A program made the position numbers and the translations under genes. This document shows positions 35,592 through 44,141 of a DNA stretch of 64,000 bases, piece by piece. The stretch lies in NCBI RefSeq assembly GCF_020329485.1, contig NZ_JAGKJI010000002.1, positions 248,001 to 312,000 of the forward strand, written 5' to 3'. Source of the stretch: Bradyrhizobium cenepequi. GTDB taxonomy: Bacteria > Pseudomonadota > Alphaproteobacteria > Rhizobiales > Xanthobacteraceae. How positions within the stretch are numbered: position 1 is the stretch's first letter; every line of letters begins with the position of its first letter. The notes below the pieces were generated by a model. It made no database searches. It had not been told where the DNA came from and worked only from the letters and a program-made list of their open reading frames with translations.

Positions 35592-35785
35592 TGCCGTCGC
35601 GCAAGTCCATGCATCGTACGCTTTCGCAGATCTTTATCGCGCCCCTGCTGGTTGCGATCGTCAGCACGCTCGGCCTCGTCGGCGCGCTCGTGGGAGACGG
35701 CTGGTGGGACACCGTCTCATGGGTGACGCTGGCTGTTCCGGTCGTTCTCTACGCGCTGTTCATCTGGGGGCGAAAGCCGAATTGA
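35591..35785 (+). CDS. Small inner-membrane protein of the fegAB operon
   Basis: The 64-residue protein has two transmembrane helices (IFIAPLLVAIVSTLGLVGAL and VSWVTLAVPVVLYALFIWG) and a basic N-terminus. It starts in the stop codon of the PepSY gene (TGATG), so it is translationally coupled and likely works with it in siderophore-iron handling. Its length and position fit small proteins following PepSY genes in other siderophore loci. Confidence 0.8.
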   Translation: MPSRKSMHRTLSQIFIAPLLVAIVSTLGLVGALVGDGWWDTVSWVTLAVPVVLYALFIWGRKPN

Positions 35786-35797
35786 GCTGCCGGCGCT

Positions 35798-37174
35798 TCA
35801 GACGATCTGCGTCGCCATGACCGACAATTTCATCGCTGCGGCGAGTACCTGCATGGCCTGGCTGACATCGGCGCGGTTGCGCGCCGCTCCAAGCGAGACG
35901 CGGATCCCGCGCGGCGGCGTATCGATGACGGCGAACGCATCTTCGCCGACAACGGCAAGCCCGTGCCGCAGCAGATGCGAGAGCAGGTCCATCCGATTCC
36001 AGGATGGCGGTACCTCCAGCCAAAGGTGATGGCTGGCGGGACGGGATGCGAAAGTAATACCCTTCAGGATGCGGCTCGCCAGTTGCTGTCGTCCCTTGGC
36101 CTCGTTGCGTACCGCCTCGATGATCTCGTCGGCGATACCGTTTCGGATCCAATGGGTGAGGAGCGCGACCATCAAGGGTGGCGACATCTGCATCGTCGCC
36201 TGCAATCCGCTACGCATGGTCTGTGCGGCGGTGGCATGGGGCGCCGCCAGATAGGCGACGCGTAATCCCGGCGCGATGCATTTCGACGTGCTGGCGACGA
36301 AATAGGTCCGCTCGGGGATCAGGTTCGCGATCGGGGAAACCGATGGCTCGAGCAGACCATAGGCGTCGTCCTCGATCAGGAAGGTCCCGGCATGACGGAT
36401 GATTTCGGCGACGGCCTTGCGCCGCACCGGGCCCGCCGTTGCTGTCGTCGGGTTCTGCTGTGTCGGCACCAGATAGACGGCCTTCGGCTTGTGCTTGCGG
36501 CATGCATCCTTGAGCGCATCGGGGCGCACACCTTGCTCGTCCATGGGCAAGCCGATCAGCCGAACGCCCAATCGGGCAGCCGCCGTCTTCAGGCCGGGAT
36601 AGGTGAGAGCCTCCGTCAGGACCACATCACCGGGCGAGGTCAGGGCGAGGAGCGCGTTGAACACGATGGCTTGCGATCCCGGAAAGATCACAAGACACTC
36701 GGCATTCGCATCCATCACACGATGGCGCAGCCAATTGGTGGCCGTCTCCAATTCGAGATCGCTGCCGCCTGGTCTTGAATAGGTCAGGAATGCGCTGAAG
36801 CCGCTTTCCCGGCGAATGGTGTCCAACCCCTGCGCGATCCGAAGATCCAGATTGGCTTCCACCGGTTGAGGCGGAAGGTTCATCGAAAGATCGATAGTGA
36901 CTTGCGAAGGAACGTGCGATGGCGAACGGACCGTGGTCTCCGAGACGAACGTTCCCTGGCCGACCCTTGCATCCAGCAGCCCGCGCCGGCGCGCTTCGCC
37001 GTAGGCGCGGGTGACGGTGGTGAGATCGATGCCGAGTTCAGTCGCGAGCGCACGGTGTGTTGGCAGTCGCTGTCCGCGAACAAGCCGGCCGCCCTCGATG
37101 TCGGCGGCCAGCGCATCGACGATGCGCATGAACAGGGGGCCTTGCCATTCGGAAAGTGTAGGGGCCCAATCCAT
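35798..37174 (-). CDS. MocR/PdxR-like regulator (GntR HTH plus aminotransferase domain)
   Basis: The 458-residue protein starts with a GntR winged helix (RLPTHRALATELGIDLTTVT), followed by a type I PLP aminotransferase-like domain containing YLVPTQQNPTTAT, IEDDAYGLLEPS and the PLP lysine in ASTSKCIAPGLRVAYLA. MocR proteins use PLP or an amino compound as signal and often control a divergently transcribed gene. Here the divergent gene encodes a DUF983 protein, with inverted repeats between. Confidence 0.92.
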   Translation of the reverse strand: MDWAPTLSEWQGPLFMRIVDALAADIEGGRLVRGQRLPTHRALATELGIDLTTVTRAYGEARRRGLLDARVGQGTFVSETTVRSPSHVPSQVTIDLSMNLPPQPVEANLDLRIAQGLDTIRRESGFSAFLTYSRPGGSDLELETATNWLRHRVMDANAECLVIFPGSQAIVFNALLALTSPGDVVLTEALTYPGLKTAAARLGVRLIGLPMDEQGVRPDALKDACRKHKPKAVYLVPTQQNPTTATAGPVRRKAVAEIIRHAGTFLIEDDAYGLLEPSVSPIANLIPERTYFVASTSKCIAPGLRVAYLAAPHATAAQTMRSGLQATMQMSPPLMVALLTHWIRNGIADEIIEAVRNEAKGRQQLASRILKGITFASRPASHHLWLEVPPSWNRMDLLSHLLRHGLAVVGEDAFAVIDTPPRGIRVSLGAARNRADVSQAMQVLAAAMKLSVMATQIV

Positions 37175-37198
37175 ACAATAAGCCTAGTTGTCTTTGAT

Positions 37199-37227
37199 TG
37201 TATCCATACATTCTCGTACTGTATGGA
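37199..37227. promoter_or_regulatory. Putative MocR operator: TGTATCCATACA and TCCATACA-N9-TGTATGGA
   Basis: The 80 bp between the divergent genes contains the palindrome TGTAT-CC-ATACA (37199-37210) and a third half-site TGTATGGA (37220-37227). TCCATACA and TGTATGGA form a perfect inverted repeat with nine-base spacing. Such repeated half-sites are typical of MocR operators. Confidence 0.55.
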
Positions 37228-37253
37228 CATGCCTCACGTCAAGGAATTCAGCC

Positions 37254-37709
37254 ATGACACAGCCAGTTTCGCTTGCCCAAGCCGCGTGGCGGGGCTTCAC
37301 CATGCGATGCCCCAATTGCGGGAAGGGTCACCTTTTCCGCCGCTTCCTGAAGGTCGTGGATCATTGCGAGGTTTGCGGCGAGGACTACACGCCGCAGCGT
37401 GCCGATGACTTTCCCGCTTATCTCGTCATCGTCGTCGTCGGACACGTGATCGTGCCGGCCCTGCTCGCCGTCGAGATGGCTTACGCGCCGCCAGCATGGC
37501 TGCAACTCGCGATATGGCTGCCATTGACGCTGTTCTCGTCGCTCGCGCTGCTCCAGCCGACGAAAGGCGCGATCGTCGGCCTGCAGTGGCAAACGGGAAT
37601 GCATGATTTCGCGGAATCGAAGAACCGCAGGTCCACCAGTTCCACGAAATCCACCCAGTGCACTCAGTCCACCAACAGCACCTCGCTGAAGAGCCGTGCA
37701 CTGATCTGA
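37254..37709 (+). CDS. DUF983 family membrane protein with zinc-ribbon
   Basis: The 151-residue protein has two CxxC pairs (CPNCGKG and CEVCGED) at residues 19-47, then two hydrophobic segments (YLVIVVVGHVIVPALLAVEM, LAIWLPLTLFSSLALLQ) and the family motif PTKGAIVGLQW. The function is unknown. AAGGAA precedes the ATG. The last 30 residues are a Ser/Thr-rich low-complexity tail, encoded by TCCAC-like repeats, which the family normally lacks. Confidence 0.88.
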   Translation: MTQPVSLAQAAWRGFTMRCPNCGKGHLFRRFLKVVDHCEVCGEDYTPQRADDFPAYLVIVVVGHVIVPALLAVEMAYAPPAWLQLAIWLPLTLFSSLALLQPTKGAIVGLQWQTGMHDFAESKNRRSTSSTKSTQCTQSTNSTSLKSRALI

Positions 37710-37715
37710 GTTCTG

Positions 37716-37822
37716 CTAGAGCATTTTCGGTTCTGATTGAATCAGAACCGAAGCTCTAGACTCTTGTTTTGACGCGTTTTCTTCACGCGAACCGGTATCC
37801 ACTTCGCTCGAAAACGCTCTAG
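37716..37822. repeat. Palindromic intergenic repeat (about 107 bp)
   Basis: The element runs from CTAGAGCATTTTCGGTTCTG to AAAACGCTCTAG. It includes the palindrome CGGTTCTGATTGAATCAGAACCG and outer inverted ends CTAGAGC/GCTCTAG. It is a well-known rhizobial intergenic repeat. The following 330 bp to the methyltransferase gene show no gene. Confidence 0.8.
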
Positions 37823-38155
37823 GAACTGGCTGTCCGAGCAAAGAAGTTCCGTGAACCATCTTCACACAGTGAGCCGCACTCGGATCGTGTTGGCGACCGG
37901 CGCGGCCATCGTGCTGACAACTTGAAGATTCATTCTGCCCAATCGGAAGCGGGCACACGTCCATACGTGACGTGACCGGCGGCGGGTAGCTTATGACTTG
38001 TTGAAAGCAGGTCTATTCGCTCACCAAACAGAACCATCTTGCCCCGCACGCGTTGGCTTGTTGCGTCGCACAGGCGCCGTAATTTGCCTCAAACAATCGA
38101 GATATAATCAGTTCTTGGGCCGAACCTGGGAACCTCGCTGAACGAAGGGGCCTCA

Positions 38156-39136
38156 TTGGATTCTTACGTCACCGACCGAGTGGACGCGTGGGCCCAGACC
38201 GACTGGTGGCGGCGCGCGGTCCGCTGTCCCCGCTGTGCGGCCCCGCTGCGCGAGATCGACGCGCGGCCGTTCTGTTCCAATGCGACGTGTGAGTACGCCG
38301 GAAGCGGGTTTCCGGTCGTCGAGGACCAGCCGGTCCTGATCGATTTCGCCACCAGCGTCTTCGATCGCGGAATGTATCGCGGCGGCAATGGTTCAATCTT
38401 TCATCGCGATGTGTCGCGTCGCTCGATCAGCTCGCGCCTCCATCAACTCACCTTCGGCGGCAATCAGGTGGCACAATCGAATTGTGCGCGCTTCATCGAG
38501 CTCCTGAAGCAGGAATCCGAACGGCCGGTCGTGCTCGTCATCGGCGGGGGTGCGGTTGGCGACGGCGCCGACGAACTCTACACGGATGACTCGCTCGAGT
38601 TGATCGGGACCGACGTCTACGCCTCGCCCTACACCCTGCTGGTGGCCGACGCGCACCGGCTGCCGTTCGAGGATGGCGTGTTTGACGGCGTCTGGGTCCA
38701 GGCCGTGCTCGAACATGTGCTGGAGCCTACCGCCGTCGTCAGCGAGATACATCGCGTGCTCCGGCGCAGAGGCCTCGTCTATGCCGAGACGCCGTTCATG
38801 CAGCAAGTGCATGAGCGCGGCTATGATTTCTCGCGTTTCACGCGCAGCGGCCACCGCTGGCTGTTCAGGCAGTTCTCGGAAATCCGCGCGGGCCGCGTCG
38901 GTGGTGCAGGCGTCGCTCTGGTATGGTCGATCCGCTACTTCGCCCGTGCGCTCGGCGCCGGCGACAAGCTGTCGCGCCTGGTCGCGCTGCCGTTCTTCTG
39001 GATCCGCCTGCTCGATCCGTTGACGCGCGGCCGCGCAGGATCGGATGCGGCGAGCGGCTTCTTCTTCCTCGGGCGCCGGGCGGAGCGCCCGATCGATCCG
39101 CACGTCATGCCGCAATATTACGACGCACAGAAATGA
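38156..39136 (+). CDS. SAM-dependent methyltransferase with N-terminal zinc ribbon
   Basis: The 326-residue protein starts with a TTG (AAGGGG upstream). Residues 20-50 hold a zinc-ribbon (CPRCAAPL and CSNATC), followed by a class I methyltransferase core (VLVIGGGAVGDGADELYTDD, HRLPFEDGVFDGVWVQAVLE, EIHRVLRRRGLVYAETPFMQ). Similar proteins modify sugars or lipids in surface-polysaccharide loci. It converges on the EPS operon at 39156, so a role in that polymer is plausible, but the target is unknown. Confidence 0.85.
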   Translation: MDSYVTDRVDAWAQTDWWRRAVRCPRCAAPLREIDARPFCSNATCEYAGSGFPVVEDQPVLIDFATSVFDRGMYRGGNGSIFHRDVSRRSISSRLHQLTFGGNQVAQSNCARFIELLKQESERPVVLVIGGGAVGDGADELYTDDSLELIGTDVYASPYTLLVADAHRLPFEDGVFDGVWVQAVLEHVLEPTAVVSEIHRVLRRRGLVYAETPFMQQVHERGYDFSRFTRSGHRWLFRQFSEIRAGRVGGAGVALVWSIRYFARALGAGDKLSRLVALPFFWIRLLDPLTRGRAGSDAASGFFFLGRRAERPIDPHVMPQYYDAQK

Positions 39137-39155
39137 TGCTCGGCGTCTTCGGCCT

Positions 39156-39569
39156 TCAGGTGAGGCCTTTGATCTTCTTGCAAGGTGTCGCCGAGGTCGA
39201 GGAAAGCTGCACGATGTCGACGACGGATTTTATCGCCAGCATCTCCTTGCGGGTGAGGAAGCGCAGCGTCGCGCTCGGATAGGCATTGCAGAATTGCGAA
39301 AGCGTCGCTGCCGTGGCGGGAATGGTGTCCTGCTTGGGAACGACCGCGATGCCGCCGTCCTTGAGGACGTAGGCGTCCTTTACATTCGTCATGTTGCTCG
39401 CCGCCAGGCAAATCTTGAACAGATCGTTGTAGGACTGGGGCGGCATCTTCAGATCGCCGCCAAGGCTGCCCAGCAGATATTCGCGGCTTCGACGGCAATT
39501 GTCGGCGTCAGCGCGCGCTGCGCCGGTTGCGAGCACAAGCAGGGTCGCGGCGAGGGCGATCCGTCTCAT
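39156..39569 (-). CDS. Small secreted protein at end of EPS operon
   Basis: The 137-residue protein has a signal peptide (ALAATLLVLATGAARADA) and a mature domain with three cysteines (DNCRRSREYLL, DLFKICLAASN, LSQFCNAYPSA). I did not recognise a family. The start overlaps the stop of the upstream glycosyltransferase by ATGA, so it belongs to the EPS transcript. A periplasmic helper or polymer-binding role is possible. Confidence 0.7.
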   Translation of the reverse strand: MRRIALAATLLVLATGAARADADNCRRSREYLLGSLGGDLKMPPQSYNDLFKICLAASNMTNVKDAYVLKDGGIAVVPKQDTIPATAATLSQFCNAYPSATLRFLTRKEMLAIKSVVDIVQLSSTSATPCKKIKGLT

Positions 39570-40741
39570 GCCGTCACGACCTCCGCTTGGGGCGCAGGCC
39601 CCTCGTTCCGCGCCAGTCCGTAGGTCGCGGCAGCGCACCGCTCCCAGGACAATGAGCGCGCGTGAGCAGATGCGCCCGCGGCAAGGGTCGCACGCAATGC
39701 GTCATTCTCGGCGAACCTGGCAATCGCGGCGGAGATGCTATCGATATCGGGCGGAACAAGGATGCCGCTCTGGTCCGGCAGCACCGCATCAGGAACGCCG
39801 CCGACGGCCGTCGCAACGCTGGGCACGCCGCCGGCGCCCGCCTCGAGATAGACCAATCCAAATCCTTCGACCCGACCGGAGGAATCCGGAAGCCCTGTCA
39901 GGCAGAACAGGTCAGCGGCGCCATAGATGTCGCGGATTTCCTCGTTCGGCAGCGGGCCAAGCAGGCGAACATCGCAATTCGCCGTTCCGATCCGGCGCTG
40001 GAGCTCGTTGACATACTCGGCCTCGCCGTTCGGGCCGATCACGAGCCAGGTGATGCGCTGGCGCAGCCGCTCGGGGAGACGCGCCAGTGCCGCGAGCGTC
40101 AGATGATGCCCCTTGCGGTGGGTGATCCGTGCGACGGTGACCATCACCAGACGTTCCGGCGCCAGCCCAAGGCCGCCGCGGATGTCCGCGCGATCCCGGC
40201 GCTCTCCGAACCAGAAGTCCGAAACGCCGAGACTGATCGCGCTGATCTGGCCCGCATCGACGGAAAACCGTTCGCAGAACAAATCCCTGGTGTAGCGGCT
40301 GTTGGCGATGATCTCGGTCCGCGGTCCGAACACGCCGGCGCTTCGGATCGCCAGCCGCTTCAGCGGAGTCTGGGTCTCGTTGATCTCGGTGCCATGCACC
40401 GTCATCAGCAGGCGTGCCGGCGTCTGCCAGCGTGACAACGCGACGGGAATGAAGAACGGCCAATCGGCCGCATGGATCACATCGTAGCGGCGGTCGCGAA
40501 CCTTGTTGCGGGCCAGCATCATTTTCGCCGGCAGGTCCTTCATTGAATGCAGGCGGCCGGAAAAGCGGGTCACTTCGAACGGCAGCACGCGATCGCGGCC
40601 TGCATTGTCCTGTCCATAGTCCGGCGCCACCAGGGTGACGCGCGCGCCGAGCCGCGCCGCGGCGGCGGCGATCTCTCCTGCATAGGTGCCGATCCCGCCC
40701 ATGGCGGGAGCGAACTCACTGGTCAGCAGCAGGATATCCAC
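39566..40741 (-). CDS. Glycosyltransferase family 4
   Basis: The 391-residue GT-B protein has the donor-binding motifs VMVTVARITHRKGHH and EGFGLVYLEAGAGGVPSVAT, and an N-terminal LLTSEFAPAMGGIGTYAGEI. GT4 enzymes are retaining and typically use UDP- or GDP-sugars. In a xanthan-like scheme it is a candidate GumH-type mannosyltransferase. The start is GTG. It lies 9 bp after the preceding glycosyltransferase and overlaps the small secreted protein. Confidence 0.9.
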   Translation of the reverse strand: MDILLLTSEFAPAMGGIGTYAGEIAAAAARLGARVTLVAPDYGQDNAGRDRVLPFEVTRFSGRLHSMKDLPAKMMLARNKVRDRRYDVIHAADWPFFIPVALSRWQTPARLLMTVHGTEINETQTPLKRLAIRSAGVFGPRTEIIANSRYTRDLFCERFSVDAGQISAISLGVSDFWFGERRDRADIRGGLGLAPERLVMVTVARITHRKGHHLTLAALARLPERLRQRITWLVIGPNGEAEYVNELQRRIGTANCDVRLLGPLPNEEIRDIYGAADLFCLTGLPDSSGRVEGFGLVYLEAGAGGVPSVATAVGGVPDAVLPDQSGILVPPDIDSISAAIARFAENDALRATLAAGASAHARSLSWERCAAATYGLARNEGPAPQAEVVTA

Positions 40742-40750
40742 GTCGATGCC

Positions 40751-42025
40751 TCAAGAGGCGATGGCGGCGGCGAAGCCGCGGGCGTCCTGAATTTCCTGAT
40801 GATAGCGATAGACGCGCGCCAGTTGCGTGGCCGGCGTGAAGTCCTGGATCGCATCGGCGACCTGCTGGCGTGTGATCCTGCCGCCGTCGATCGCATCGCG
40901 GACATCAATGAAGCGCTGCGCGAGAGTCTCAGCCATGTCGTCGCGGCTGCCGTCGCGCGTCACGAGATAACCGCTCTGGCCGTCATGGATGACGGACTCG
41001 AGCTGCGGCAGATGCATCGCGACCACGGGACGGCCGACCGCGAGCGTCTCCAGCACGCAGCGCGGCATGCCCTCGAACTCGGAGGTGAGAATCCCCGCAT
41101 GCGCCCCTGCCAGCGTCTTCGCCATGCCCATGGCATCCTTGAAGCCGTGGCGAATGGTGATGTCCTCGATCGCGGCAAACTCGCTGAAGCGATGCGGATC
41201 GCTGGTGCCGATATAGTGAAAACGGATCGCGCCGTTCAGCCGCTGGCGTAATCGCTCGATAGTGCGGAACATCAGCGGCGGGTCCTTGAATTCGTCGAGC
41301 CTGCCGGCGAACACGATCTGGAATGGCGAAATGCGTTCAGGGAATGGCTGCGGCTGGAAGATGTCGGTGTTGACCCAGGTCCACAGCGTATCGATCTTCT
41401 CTTTGCTGCGCGGATAGGTTTTCTGCATCCGCTCGGTGATGAACGGATTAACGCAGAGGAATTTCTCGCTCATCGTCACCGCGAACCGTTCGCCGGTATT
41501 GTGAACGAAGGAATATTTCCGAAGCAGCGAATCCATCTGCAGCTTCGGTGCGCCCTCGCCATGCAGCATCTGCACGAAGGGGAGACGCAGGATAGCCGGC
41601 AGCCAGGAGAACTCCACTCGTCGCAGGTCGATCGAGCAGCGCCGCGACCGTACCAGCCGTGCGATCTGGCCAAAATGGTGTAGCAGCGCCATGAAGAATT
41701 GACCGGTCAGGGAAGAACGAATGGTGCGCGCGGCTTCACGCGCCTGAGCATCGCTGTAGCGCAGGATCGGAAGGAAATCGAAAGTGCGGCCGCGAAACGT
41801 GACCCGGTGCACTTCGCCGAGCGCGAGGTCGCCGATCGAATCCACGCCGACGAATAGAATGTCGGTGTTGTCAGGATGGAAGGTGATGAAGTCGCGGATA
41901 TAGGTCTCGAGCCCGCCGACCTTCTGGCCGCGCGGGTCGAACGGATGGATCAAGCAGATCTGATAGCGTGGCCGAACGCGGCTTGCATTGCGGGCGCGCA
42001 GCGCCAGTGTCACGGTCGAGGTCAT
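40751..42025 (-). CDS. Glycosyltransferase family 4
   Basis: The 424-residue GT-B enzyme has an N-terminal CLIHPFDPRGQKVGGLETYI, acceptor motif LHGEGAPKLQ and the donor-domain run VFAGRLDEFKDPPLMFR, with EFEGMPRCVLETLAVGRPVV as the E-x7-E motif. The ATG overlaps the stop of the WecG-like gene (ATGA, 42022-42025). It is one of three GT4-type proteins in the locus. The transferred sugar is not deducible from sequence. Confidence 0.9.
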   Translation of the reverse strand: MTSTVTLALRARNASRVRPRYQICLIHPFDPRGQKVGGLETYIRDFITFHPDNTDILFVGVDSIGDLALGEVHRVTFRGRTFDFLPILRYSDAQAREAARTIRSSLTGQFFMALLHHFGQIARLVRSRRCSIDLRRVEFSWLPAILRLPFVQMLHGEGAPKLQMDSLLRKYSFVHNTGERFAVTMSEKFLCVNPFITERMQKTYPRSKEKIDTLWTWVNTDIFQPQPFPERISPFQIVFAGRLDEFKDPPLMFRTIERLRQRLNGAIRFHYIGTSDPHRFSEFAAIEDITIRHGFKDAMGMAKTLAGAHAGILTSEFEGMPRCVLETLAVGRPVVAMHLPQLESVIHDGQSGYLVTRDGSRDDMAETLAQRFIDVRDAIDGGRITRQQVADAIQDFTPATQLARVYRYHQEIQDARGFAAAIAS

Positions 42026-42819
42026 GCGGTCTTCCGGATTCGTGCGTTGATGATCTGGGGCAGGGTTCGCGCAACGAGTCCCGGAACGGCGGCCATACAG
42101 CGGGCATAGCGCGGTCCGAGCCGGCTCGGATTGCTCAGCATGCGCCAGGCCCATTCGAGTCCGGCCTTCTGGGTAACCGATGGTGCGCGCTTCTGCGCCC
42201 CGGCGATGAAATCGAGCGCGGCGCCGATGCACAACACGCCGGTGCCATCGAGTTCGTCGAGGCAGCGTGCGGCAAATACTTCCTGACGCGGCGCTCCGAG
42301 CGCAACGAAACAGAGCCTTGCACCGGAGTCGCGGATCAGTTCGATCGCATGGTCGGCTTCGGCCGAATAAGGATCGAAGTTGCGACCTGGCGCGTACCAG
42401 CCCACGACTTGCAGGCCGCGGAACCGTTCCGACAAACGTTGCGCCGTGACCTTCAGTGTCGCGTCATTCGATCCGAGCAGAAATACAGGAAGGCCTTTCT
42501 TCCGTGCTTCTTCGCAGAGCGGTTCCACAAGGTCGGCGCCGGTGGTCCGCTCGATATGCGTGCCAAGCAAACGCGACAGCACCACGATCGGGAACCCGTC
42601 GGCCGTCACAAATTTGGCGCGGCGATAAGCCGCCCGGAAGTCGGGCCGATGTTGCAGTTGAACGACGTGATCGAGATTCAACGTGCACACGCTGAAGTTC
42701 TCACCTTGCTCCGCGGCCGATACGATCGAGTTCACGGCTTCGGGAAGTGAGCCAATGTTGATGGCGATGCCATCAACATTGAGATTGGATGTCGCAGGCT
42801 GCGTCTGTATTTCCGGCAT
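42022..42819 (-). CDS. WecG/TagA/CpsF family glycosyltransferase (GumM-like)
   Basis: The 265-residue protein has TLNLDHVVQL near 46, TADGFPIVVLSRLLG at 72-86, VFLLGS and FVALGAPRQE at 171-180, the GT26 signature. GumM, of the same family and size, adds the second glucose to the lipid-linked glucose in xanthan synthesis, and TagA/WecG add ManNAc-type sugars. I chose the ATG at 42819 because CTGGAGATCGAC lies in front. An ATG at 42939 is in frame but without support. It begins the short minus-strand operon of four genes. Confidence 0.88.
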   Translation of the reverse strand: MPEIQTQPATSNLNVDGIAINIGSLPEAVNSIVSAAEQGENFSVCTLNLDHVVQLQHRPDFRAAYRRAKFVTADGFPIVVLSRLLGTHIERTTGADLVEPLCEEARKKGLPVFLLGSNDATLKVTAQRLSERFRGLQVVGWYAPGRNFDPYSAEADHAIELIRDSGARLCFVALGAPRQEVFAARCLDELDGTGVLCIGAALDFIAGAQKRAPSVTQKAGLEWAWRMLSNPSRLGPRYARCMAAVPGLVARTLPQIINARIRKTA

Positions 42820-43029
42820 GTCGATCTCCAGGTGACAGAGGAGCCGAGGTGCGCGCTGACGGAAGTCGTCGGCATGCTCAATGCTTGTGCGAACAGGGAA
42901 CTCGCATCTCGAAGACTCTTCCTCGACGAGCGGCGTCACGAAATAGAACTATTGCGTCGCAACGATGGCGATGCCGCTGTGCAGAAGTGACTCAGCGCAA
43001 CGAATGCATTCACTTGATGGAGAGCAGCC

Positions 43030-44133
43030 ATGCAGATGTCGCGACGAAGTGCACTCGCCATTCTCGCAGGAACGAGCTTCGCCGCGCGTGCAGGAGTTTC
43101 AACTGCGGCGCCGACGCAAAGTCAGAGTCTCGGTGCGATCGCTGCACAACATGGATTCGCATTTGGCGCTGCTGCTGGTCCCGTCATCGACAAGGACGGT
43201 GCCTATCGCCAGCTCTACACGACGCAGACGCGCATCATCACGACCGACATTGCGATGAAAATGGGCACGATCGCGCCACAACCTGGCCCCAAACGTTTCG
43301 AGAGCGCCGATCGTCTGCTGCAATTTTGTGCGAGCAACCGCATCCCGATGCGCGGCCACTGTTTGATCTGGAACGATTGGGTTCCGCAGTGGATCAAGAA
43401 CATGAGCAACGCGGAGCGTCAGGCGTTTTTCGATTCCTACATAGAGGAAGTGGTGAGCCGCTATGTCGGCAAGCTGCATTCATGGGACGTGGTCAACGAG
43501 CCGTTCTGGCCGGGCCATAAGGCGCCGGGCGGCTACAGGCTCGGCCCATGGTATGACGCGTTCGGCGGAACCGGCTACATCCGCCGCGCTTACGAACGCG
43601 CGGCCATGGTCGACAAGAAAACGAAATTCGTTCTCAACGAAGCGCAGACCGAGCGCGATGACGAGGTGGGACACATCGTGCGTCGCGGATTGCTGCAGCT
43701 TGTCGATGAATTGAAGCAGGCCGGTGTGCCGCTTGCGGCCGTCGGCCTACAAGGCCATTTGCAGCCGCGCTATCCGCATGATCCGGGACGGTTTGCGGAG
43801 TTCCTGCACGAGCTCGCATCACGCGGCGTGGAGATCTACATCACCGAATTCGACGTCCGCGATGACACGTTCCCGGACGACATCGCCACCCGTGACGCGA
43901 TGATCGCCGAAACCGGCGAGAAATTCCTCACCAATGTCTTGCGGGTGCCGGCGGTCAAGATGGTGATCGCCTGGGAGCTCGCGGACAATTATTCCTTCTA
44001 TACGGACGCCGCCAAGAAGAAGGATCCGTTGGCGCAACGGCTGCCGCGGCCGCTGCCTTACGATTCATCGATGCAACGAAAGCCGCTGTGGTTCGCAATC
44101 GCGCGCGCGTTCGAGAATGCAAAGAAGGCGTAA
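43030..44133 (+). CDS. Secreted GH10 endo-beta-1,4-glycanase (xylanase family)
   Basis: The 367-residue protein has a twin-arginine-like signal (MSRRSALAILAG) and a GH10 barrel with MRGHCLIWNDWVPQW, acid/base Glu157 in WDVVNEPFW and nucleophile Glu273 in IYITEFDVRDD, plus AVGLQGHLQP. GH10 enzymes cut beta-1,4-xylan and sometimes beta-1,4-glucan. It stands alone on the plus strand between EPS operons, divergent from the GumM-like gene by 210 bp. I infer a role in trimming the EPS rather than plant xylan. Confidence 0.9.
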   Translation: MQMSRRSALAILAGTSFAARAGVSTAAPTQSQSLGAIAAQHGFAFGAAAGPVIDKDGAYRQLYTTQTRIITTDIAMKMGTIAPQPGPKRFESADRLLQFCASNRIPMRGHCLIWNDWVPQWIKNMSNAERQAFFDSYIEEVVSRYVGKLHSWDVVNEPFWPGHKAPGGYRLGPWYDAFGGTGYIRRAYERAAMVDKKTKFVLNEAQTERDDEVGHIVRRGLLQLVDELKQAGVPLAAVGLQGHLQPRYPHDPGRFAEFLHELASRGVEIYITEFDVRDDTFPDDIATRDAMIAETGEKFLTNVLRVPAVKMVIAWELADNYSFYTDAAKKKDPLAQRLPRPLPYDSSMQRKPLWFAIARAFENAKKA

Positions 44134-44141
44134 CAGAACTG

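Noticed and set aside
43030..44133. GH10 gene as part of a plant xylan utilisation cluster
   Set aside because: No xylosidase, transporter or other glycan-degrading gene is nearby; all neighbours make polysaccharide.
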